Below are positions 10,723 to 20,600 of a DNA stretch of 64,000 nucleotides, in pieces. The first letter of the stretch is position 1, and each line of letters starts with the position of its first letter. Below the pieces are notes generated by a model. That model saw only the letters and a program-made list of their open reading frames with translations. It did no database searches and was not told the origin of the DNA. The stretch is from Marsupella aquatica (lineage: Eukaryota > Marchantiophyta): contig OZ316895.1 in NCBI GenBank assembly GCA_973895155.1, positions 8,742,001 to 8,806,000 of the forward strand. Reading direction: 5' to 3'. Position numbers and translations under genes: made by a program.

Positions 10723-11518
10723 TTGCGGTCGACTGCCAAGCTAAGAATCAACTGAAGGTGGACTATTGCATTTCAGTTCTGGGGAAGAAGGAGCCATCGG
10801 TTCCATCAAAATCGGTGCTTGTTCGTCTCATTAAGGTCTACCACATTCGTCCGAAGGAGAAGAGTGGTTGGGGCTGCTTGGTAGACGACAGTTTCTTTGA
10901 GATGTTACAGGAGCATGTCAGCTCTGCTCCTATCACCAATGTTGTGTATCACTGGGCCGAGCATGTGCAGCAATTGCCTGCTCAGTTGCTTGTGGATCGA
11001 AAGTTGCATGCTTTGCAGGTTGATTGTCGACTATTACAGGTACTTTTTCCACTAAGAGATGTCCCTGCCCAGTCTGTCCAACCTTCAGCAGGTGAGGAGA
11101 GTAGAGAACTCATTGTTGCAGACGCCTTGGAGTTTTTGAGGAAGAAAAGGGAAAGTCTTTTGTGGAAAGTCGGAGCAAAAGAAATCAATTTTGACCATGC
11201 CTATCCAGACTATGTGAAGTGGAAAAAGGAGCAGAAGCATCTGTCAATTGCCACAGCCGGTCAGAATTGTGTGAAAGATTACACAGGTGATGGCATGTCA
11301 CAAGAAGAAGTAGAGGCAGCGGTACGTAACACAATCATTTTACTTGCCTTTGCATTGTTGTGTATACTTCGCGCACAATGTTTACACCAGTTTTCATATT
11401 GCAGGCTAGAGTTCACGAAGTGTGGGTTGATACCTCAGATGAGGAGGGGTACAAGCCCACCCCTGACAAGTGGGGATTAGATTATCATGAGTCCTCTGAT
11501 GAAGAAGACGCAGCATAG
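10713..11518 (+). CDS. MULE-borne unknown protein, two exons
   Basis: Reading starts at ATG 10713 (MDLIAVDCQAKNQL). The first exon appears to end at 11321 (GCG then GTACGT). An exon starts at 11405 after TTGCAG and continues in phase to a TAG at 11516-11518. The protein is moderately acidic, with an internal WKKEQKHLSIATAGQNCV segment and an acidic end DTSDEEGYKPTP...ESSDEEDAA. I recognise no catalytic motif. It may be the C-terminal part of the finger-bearing ORF just upstream. The stop lies next to a further possible donor (AG/GTATAG), so a longer isoform running into the downstream exon array is possible. Confidence 0.55.
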
Positions 11519-11605
11519 GTATAGTTCCTCTTCCCCTTCTGCCAATGATTTTTTCTGAATCTGCAGAGTTTGACAACATTGACTGAAATGTCTACAAAAC
11601 TTCAG

Positions 11606-14600
11606 GTTCCTTTGAATGACGAAGCTGAAGCCAAAGAATCAGGGAAGAAAGGAAAGCAACGTAGGAAGCCAAACGAACCCAAGAAGCAACCTCCACAGAA
11701 AATTACGCCTCCTGTTGACACTCAGGAAGCCGATGAGGTAAAATTTGCACTTCCAATGTAATTATCCCATTTCTATACCGTTGTCCGGGTGACCGTGTTT
11801 TCTGGCAATAGCATGTTGGCTCTTTTGAAGGTAACCTTGCATGCTTATAAGTTCTACACTAAAATCAAAATGATAATTCTAGTAACAAGGGTAGTGGGTA
11901 TTAAGAAAGGTTCAGGTGAAACTAAAATACTATTAAACCCTATTTCACCATACTTGCGGACCAACACATCACGAAAATTAGTTTTCTTACGACATATGAT
12001 CCTAATATCTCCAAGAGAAAATGAAACAGGAATATCATTCGGACTCCTATTCAGATCCATGACTTCAATAAAGGACAAAGATGATGCACTCCCACTCCTC
12101 TCGGTACGACACCACTGGGTATATTATTGGCTCGTTAGAAACCATAACAGCAGTTGCAAACTGAGCTCCAAAATGATAGGTTAGATGTTGCCTCATAGAT
12201 GGTTTGTCTAAAAGATGGACTCTAATCAAAAACGGATTACGAAGGGGAAGATCAGGGATAACTCTCTCTCCTGGATTCGTGATGGCTCTTCTATTCCTTT
12301 GCTATCCGGGCCAAAGGACGCCCCACCCCTATATTCCCAAAGAAACCTTATTCCCTAAGGTCCCATCTATAAATCTACCACTCATTCCTTTGCTATCCGG
12401 GCCAAAGGACGCCCCACTACTATGTTCAAGGCACAAAAGAGCTTCACAACCTTGAATGATAAACACTGCGGAATGAGGGGAGAGTGCCCCTCACCACTTT
12501 ATTTATAGTGCACACCAAGAGGGCATGGATCAAGCCCAAGCACTTGGATGAAGGCCAAGTGTCAAACATCTAATACCTAAGAGTGTGCTAGTACTATTCA
12601 TAGTTGGTGAAACTACTTTTAGTAGGTGGAACTACCATGCGTTGGTGGAACTACTATGCGTTGGTGGACCTACTATGCGTTGGTGGACCTACTGTGCATT
12701 GGTAGAACTACTATGCGCTGGTGGACCTACTGTGCGTTGGTAGAACCACTATGCGTTGGTGAATATTATTGTAGTTGGTGGAACTACTCACATGCATTGG
12801 TGAAACTTCTATAGTCCGTTAATATAGCTAAAGAAGTTTAATAAAGTTTAAATTTAATAATCTAACTACTAAATTACTTATATAATCTATAGCATATTAA
12901 AACAAACAATTTTTTATAACTTAAGAGAAAATCACGACACATCACCCCTACCAAACCTGTGCATCCTCCGGTATGCACCACACCTAGAATCGCTACATGT
13001 CTTCTTCATCTAAAGCCTCATAGTCGTCGGGTTCAAACTCTTCCTCTGTCACAAATCGAGTTCGTCGTTTAAACAATTTCACTCGCTTCCCTGCATAGGG
13101 ATTACGATGAATTGCTCCATCAAGTTCTCTTACCACATATGTTGCATTAGGACGAACCTCCTCCACCACAAATGGTCCTCTCCAACGACGTGCAAACTTC
13201 TTCAGAGTAGAATGTTGCTGTTCCAACCCTCCCTCATAGATCAAGACCCAATCTCCATTCTGGATGGGAATTGGTCTCAAACGATGGGTCTTGTCAAATC
13301 GTTCCTTATTCTTCTCACGAGCCTCCTTTAGCCTTAGTAACGCCTCCTCAATCTTCTCTTTGGTCTGGCTAAAGTGCTCAATCCTTCGCTCCAGCAACGT
13401 TTCTCGGGAGATTCTATCTTGCCATTCAATCATCCTCCAACTCTGAACATTTTCCTCAATCGGCATCAAAGGCAAATGTCCAGAGACTAATTCGGCAGGC
13501 GTAATTCCTGTTGTGGTAGTGCATGTCATTCGATCTGCCAAAAGAGCAAATGGTAGAAGATTGGGCCAAAGTGATGGTTTTCCTCGGCAAGATTTCACCA
13601 AGGCATTCACTATCGATGGGTGCCCTCGCTCAATCTTTCCATTTCCTTCTGGGTTGTAGGCAGTAGTGAGTTTGAGCTTGATGTTGAACCGGTTGAAAAA
13701 TTCTGCAGCCTCTTCAGAATTCAGCTCTCCTCTATCTGCTCTCATTTGCACAAAACAACCATGACGTGCTATAACGTCTTCAAGTATGAACCTGCATACT
13801 GCTTCTGTAGTGTTAGAGGTTAAAGCCCTTCCTTCAACATAAGAAGATAAATCTTCTCTTGCAAGGACAAGGTACTTTGCCCCCTAATTCCCCGTGGCAT
13901 GTGCACCACATCTACTGCCCACTGAAAATGTAAAGAAAGAGGACTAGTGGGATTAAGTCCATCTCTAAACCGAACTTTAGAGTAATACTGACAACTCTCA
14001 CAAGATCCAACATAGGATTTTACATCCACATACATGCCTGACCACCAGTACCACCTTTGAACCCGCTCATAGGTAGCTCTAACTCCTCGATGTCCTGCTT
14101 CAACAGCATCATGAGAATCCCATAAGACTCTCTTCTTCTCTTCATCTGTATCAAGAAGTCTACAAGGAACATGTCCTTTCTTCAAAGACCTTCTCCATAA
14201 AACACCATCCTTGAGCATGAACTTGTAAGCCTTCTTCCGTAATTGTTGAAACTTCTCTTCTATCATTTCAATAGGCCTTTGAAGAGTACTAAGGTACCTT
14301 CCAATCAAGAGCAACTCTCCAGAATAGAGCTCCTCTCGAAATGTTAAGACCTCAAACTCTCCATTCATCACTTGAACTGCCTCCACTTCATTCTGATCAT
14401 AGCGGGCTCTTGAAAGCATATCTGCTACTGGATTATCTTTTCTAGCAATGTGTCGAAGCTCGGGGTTGATCATCCTAATAAAAGCTATCCAACATAGCAT
14501 AGCAATGTTTGGAGTATCACAGTTAGCAATCATCCCTAAAAGTGGTAAACAATCAGTCTCAATAATGACTTGTGCTCCAATCAAGTAGACTTTTTCTTGA

Positions 14601-17600
14601 CACAAGGCTATCCTTGCTCCCCACAACTCTCGTTTGATTTGAGGGTAATGCCTTTGCCTTGCTGAAAAGATCTTAGCTCCAAACCTTGCTGCAAATCTTC
14701 TCCCCTCCTCATCATCTTGCCCTACCGCCCATCTAGCAGCATCAGGACTTGAATCTACAGTGACAATGATGGGTCTTCCATCATAGCATAAGGGACGTAA
14801 AACAATGGGGCTAAGTAAGGCCTCCTTTAACCTTTGCATAGCCTCCTTATGTGCCTCTGTCCAAACAAAGTGCACATTCTTCCTCAATAATCCGTACAAA
14901 GGATCAGCAATATGTGCAAAGTGAGGAATCCAGATCCTATAGAACAAGCAAGCGCCAAGGAACCTTCGCACCTCCGAAGTTGTCCTACAATCTTTCATCT
15001 GATTGATTGCATCTACTTTTCCTCCATTTGGCTTCCTCCCATCAACTCCACAAATTTGTCCTACAATTAGGACTTCACGAAGCCCAAATGAAGATTTTTC
15101 ACCAGAAAGAGTGAGCCCAACCTCAATCAACCTCTTCAAGATTGCTTTCACATCTTGAATGTGCTCCCATACAAATTGTCGCAAACCATCTTCACGTATA
15201 GTCTCATCTTTCTTTGTCTCCAAGCATCCCTTGATTGGCATATCATCAAGGAATGGCTGTGTCTTCTCTGGAATGAAACAGTGTAATACCTTATTCATGG
15301 CATTCTGCATGTGAGCCACCGAGTTGGTTGCCCCTTGAGGCAAGGTACACATGCGAAGTAGCCCCAAAGGTGTCCTCATAGTGGTGATATCTCTACTACT
15401 CTGAGCCAACTGAAACTGATCATAGCCTGAATAGAGGTCACCACATGAATAGATGGCTCTACCAGCAAATTCTTCCGCAAACTCATCTACTATAGGTCCT
15501 ATTCCAGTATTGCAAATAGTAACCTTGTTAGGTGGTTGCATGTCCTGAATAAATCTAAGTTTACCATTTTTCTTACGAATGGTAAACCAACGATTAGAAT
15601 AAGGTGCATCTGTTCTTTCCAAAATCCTAGTGGAAAGCTTCTCCTTTAATAGATCAATAAGTTTAGGTAACAAAGCCTTGGGCACTGGAATGGGTTTCAA
15701 GTCCCAAGGAACATGCGGGACAGTGAAAATTACCATAGGAGTAACAACACTAGGATCCACACATCCCATCTCTTCAGGACAAAAGGCAAAAGCCTTACCA
15801 TGCTCACCAATCATTGCTGAAACTCTTCTCTCTCTTCTTTTGTCAGCAACCCATCATCACCAATCCTTAGTTGATTAAGGGTCTCCTTCGTGAATTTGTG
15901 GCCAATCTTAGTCCGATCTATAAGACTGGTCTCTTTACCTGCCTTCTCCAAAATCTCCCTAGCATCCAAAGGTAAAGGAATTGCTGCTGGTCTCACTTTC
16001 TTCTCCACTGTTTTGTACTTGGTGTTGACCTCAACAAATTGAGACAACTCGCCATACAGCTCATGATTGATTTCCATATGAGCTTTCCCCTCTGAAAGAC
16101 CTTCAATTATTTCTTTCAAAGATACTTCTACTCCTTCTTCATCTAGAAGGCCTTCAATCTCTTCACTTTCCTCTAGCAATCCATGTATTTGCATAGTATC
16201 CTCAATCCTTGCAATTTTCTTTTTGAATTTTTTAGTAGCTTCACACACTTTCACATAAGAAATTCGACAATGCAAGCTTTCACCTTCAAATGAGCTTGCC
16301 AACAAACTATTCACATTCCAAGTCACCAGCGGGTCATTGGCGATGGCGCCCCGCCTTCCCGCATTGCTTAACGAGACGCCTTCCGGAAATCCTCATTTCC
16401 CTCCTTGGGTTCAGGTCCTCTCAACTCCTTCCGATTCCTCCAATGTCCAGGTTTCACTACATGAAATTGGATAACCCGCAATTCATCCCGACTCCTTACC
16501 TTTGCCATATGAGTGCCATCTGGTAGGACCTTGTACTCCATTCGAGCTTGAGTAATGTAAGGCTGCCCTAGAATGAGATCATAGGGCAAGCTATCATGCA
16601 CAAAGATGTTAGTTGGTTCTATCACATGGCCAACCTTCACTGATACTCCAGGGCATCCTCCCCAAAGCATATTCTTTGAACGATTGATTGAGTTGACAGA
16701 CCATTGAGTATCACAATCAATCATCCATTGCCCAAGATCATAGATGCTTCTTGACATTAGATTCACCTCAGATCCTGTGTCAATCAATGCTCGAGCTTTG
16801 CCCTCCATTCCTACAAGCTCTACCTCCACAACTGAGCAAGTTCTTGCCCAAAACGGCTCCAAAATGGACTCCTTGCCGTCTCCTGAATCAGAATTCTTCA
16901 TAGCTGAAGCACACATGACCCACACACTTTGTGAGGCCTTGAGCACCTCTTCACGACTAATTTTTGCCATATCCTGGGTCACTGCAAATCCTGTTGTTGC
17001 TTTCGCCAATGGTTTCCACCTCTCCAATACCTCAACTCCTGACATCTTTGGTTCAAGAACTTCCTTTGTTGAAGACCCTAGCATCTGTGGTCTGGGGATC
17101 TTCTCCGCATTCACTTGATACACTTCACACTCCACACTGGCTTGAGAAACAATTGAACCTTCTCCATCTTCATCAACATCAGAAAAAACCTCCATTCCCA
17201 AGGCATGAGGTCCTTCCTTGTAAAATCGTTTTCGTTTCACCTTTGCAAGTAATGCATCTTGAGCCTTGGAGTTCATGCAAGCAAAAAACTCCTCATTGGT
17301 GACTCCGCTCACCTCCGCTTTCCAAAACTTCTCAGCAACTTGATCATACGCAATGTGTTGCTCAACATCTCTTCCAAGGACCCAACCAGGTCCTTTCTTT
17401 TCCACCTTCTCTTTTTTTACCACTTCCATCTCCTTTGAGGATGAAGGAGTCGAAGTAGGCTCCTTTGTTGTACTTCCTCTATCTTCAAATCGAACACTCT
17501 TCCTTGTTGGGACTCTTGATGATGGCTGCAAAATAGAGGGTCCAGGCTCAACCTTTTGTTTTCCTTTGGCACGTTCTTCCAAAGGTTCCGACGACTTTCG

Positions 17601-20600
17601 TTTCTCCTCTACCATAGAATCCCATAGCGATCCCACTTCTGCAGTGAAAGAAGAGATCAACACTGGATCACTCCAACCTGACTTCCTCCTTACAAACTCT
17701 GCTAGTCTCTTCTTGTCTGTCTCTGTTGACGAAGAACTCCCAAAGAGGGTGTAAACATCTGCTTCATGCTCATCCTGATCTCCAAAAGCTGCTGCAATGG
17801 CTGAAGTATGATGTCCAGTCATTCTTCTCTCCACCAACACCTTCATACCGCCCTTGTTTGTGTTTACTAGAATAAGCTCTCCTGAATCATGATAAGCAAG
17901 CTTTCTTATGCCATCATGATCAATGAACTTGACTATTCTCTCTCTCAGAGCAACAGAAAGCTCCCCACATTCACGCCTTGAGTGCTCCTTACTATCACAC
18001 CAAATACAATTCCAACTCCTTGCTCCGCCAATGGAACTCCCGGCTCCTGGACCACCTCTTGACGCTGGTCTTGATGCACCTCCTCCCATCTGCTCGAAGG
18101 CTTGGGTGGCAAGAATGGTAAGATTTTTCATGAGTTTAGACAACTCATCTATTTTGTCCATGCTTTTCTCACCCCTACCAGTTGTTGACTCTATTTTCTC
18201 CATTCTCCTCATAGAAGTCACAGGTGCAACCGCATGTAGAGCACCTTCATGACTCAGCTTTTTTCTTCTATGCTTTTGGCTGACCCTAAGCACAGCAATC
18301 TCAATCTCCTCCCAAGTTGGTGGACTGGCTCCACGACTTGGGTTCATCAATTCCAGAGCAAGCTCCAACTCGTCTTGAAGCTTCTCATCAGCAGCTCGGA
18401 TAAGTAAAGTAGCCTTCTGTACCTTGATAACTTCAGAACCAATCTCAGGAAGCTGATTGAACTTCTTCGTAAACTCCCTTATCAGTTCTTGAGGTCCCAA
18501 CTTCTTGCTTCTATCGGCCACCCAATCAAGGAAAGATGCTTGAGTAACCCGATCTGGATCTTCAAGCTAAAATTCTTCTTTCATCTTCAACTCAAAGACC
18601 TTCCATGCTTTCTCCCCAGTAGCTCCATCTATCAAGGTAGTAACAATTCCCTTGAGTTCAGGTTCTACTAAAGATACAAACTCCTTGACTGCAACTTCTG
18701 CATCAATCTTATGAATTGTAGCCTCCGTCCAGTACCCCTTGAGATACTTGGTTACATTTCGCCCATCAAATTCTCCTTGCTTGGTAAGAACCGAGTGTAG
18801 GTACTTCGTGGTCCTACCAAGCAACTCCTTCTTCTTGTTCTCCTCCATCTCCTTCTCCTTCATTCCATGTAAGTAAGCAGCAATCAAGGATGAAAACCTC
18901 TCCATGTCAGTTGGATTCATCTCAGTTCCCATGATTGCAATTCTTCCCTCTTGACTTAATAATATAAATAAGTTAAGAACTGAAAGTTCCAAAACCATAT
19001 CTCTCTTCATTCATTAGAACTCAAACATGCATAAGCTAACTTCCAAATCCAGCGGTATCCCCAGTATGGTCGCCACTTATGTCCGGGTGACCGTGTTTTC
19101 TAGCAATAGCATGTTGGCTCTTTTGAAGTTAACCTTGCATGCTTATAAGTTCTACACTAAAATCAAAATGATAATTCTAGTAACAAGGGTAGTGGGTATT
19201 AAGAAAGGTTTAGGTGAAACTAAAATACTGTTAAACCCTATTTCACCATACTTGCGGACCAACACATCACAAAAATTAGTTTTCTTACGACATATGATCC
19301 TAATATCTCCAAGAGAAAATGAAACAGGAATATCATTCGGACTCCTATTCAGATCCATGACTTCAATAAAGGACAAAGATGATGCACTCCCACTCCTCTC
19401 GGTACGACACCACTGGGTATATTATTGGCTCGTTAGAAACCATAACAGCAGTTGCAAACTGAGCTCCAAAATGATAGGTTAGATGTTGCCTCATAGATGG
19501 TTTGTCTAAAAGATGGACTCTAATCAAAAACGGATTACGAAGGGGAAGATCAGGGATAACTCTCTCTCCTGGATTCATGATGGCTCTTCTATTCCTTTGC
19601 TATCCGGGCCAAAGGACGCCCCACCCCTATATTCCCAAAGAAACCTTATTCCCTAAGGTCCCATCTATAAATCTACCACTCATTCCTTTGCTATCCGGGC
19701 CAAAGGACGCCCCACTACTATGTTCAAGGCACAAAAGAGCTTCACAACCTTGAATGATAAACACTGCGGAGTGAGGGGAGAGTGCCCCTCACCACTTTAT
19801 TTATAGTGCACACCAAGAGGGCATGGATCAAGCCCAAGCACTTGGATGAAGGCCAAGTGTCAAACATCTAATACCTAAGAGTGTGCTAGTACTATTCATA
19901 GTTGGTGAAACTACTTTTAGTAGGTGGAACTACCATGCGTTGGTGGAACTACTATGCGTTGGTGGACCTACTATGCGTTGGTGGACCTACTGTGCATTGG
20001 TAGAACTACTATGCGCTGGTGGACCTACTGTGCGTTGGTAGAACCACTATGCGTTGGTGAATATTATTGTAGTTGGTGGAACTACTCACATGCATTGGTG
20101 AAACTTCTATAGTCCGTTAATATAGCTAAAGAAGTTTAATAAAGTTTAAATTTAATAATCTAACTACTAAATTACTTATATAATCTATAGCATATTAAAA
20201 CAAACAATTTTTTATAACTTAAGAGAAAATCACGACACCGTGATATCAATGTATGCACGATGGTTTAGTGCTCTTAGCCCGAGTATTGCTTTTTCAGGTT
20301 CCTCCGAACAAAGGAGCCAAAGCCAACCAATCAAAGCGGAAAACAAAAAGAACCAAGAAATTTGTAGAGCCACCACCGAACGGCAACACCACCCTTCCCG
20401 TAGATTCTCAGCAAGCTGACCAGGTAACGTTTACAGATGAAAGTTCTTTGCAACATGTGTAAACAGTGTGGAGAACATTTCCTGTTTTATCAACACTACA
20501 AGTTCAAGAGTAGGACATTATGTTGAATACCATGATGTTAATGTATACTCACTGTTTGAATGCGCCTGTACCCCGAGTACTGCATTTTAGGTTCCTGAAT

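Larger units (their letters stand above)
11782..20237 (-). mobile_element. Ty3/gypsy LTR retrotransposon
   Basis: Two 1158-bp LTRs (11782-12939 and 19080-20237), each starting TGTCC and ending GACA, enclose gag, protease, reverse transcriptase, RNase H and integrase on the minus strand. Domain order PR-RT-RH-IN places it in Ty3/gypsy. The flanks carry CCGT at 11778-11781 and 20238-20241. The usual 5-bp duplication would be ACCGT if the last A of the LTR is counted. LTRs differ at about seven of 1158 positions, so the insertion is recent. The coding part has one in-frame amber in gag and a one-base slip in a 5-C run in pol, so this copy looks defective. It lies in an intron-like gap of the MULE exon array. 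Confidence 0.92.

Noticed and set aside
11854-12455. ORFs inside the gypsy LTR (for example MTVFSGNSMLALLK)
   Set aside because: They are present identically in both LTRs with no known LTR-encoded protein, and the LTR promoter lies on the other strand.
12626-12814. Trp/Tyr-rich 62-aa ORF
   Set aside because: It is a translation of the ~20-bp LTR minisatellite.
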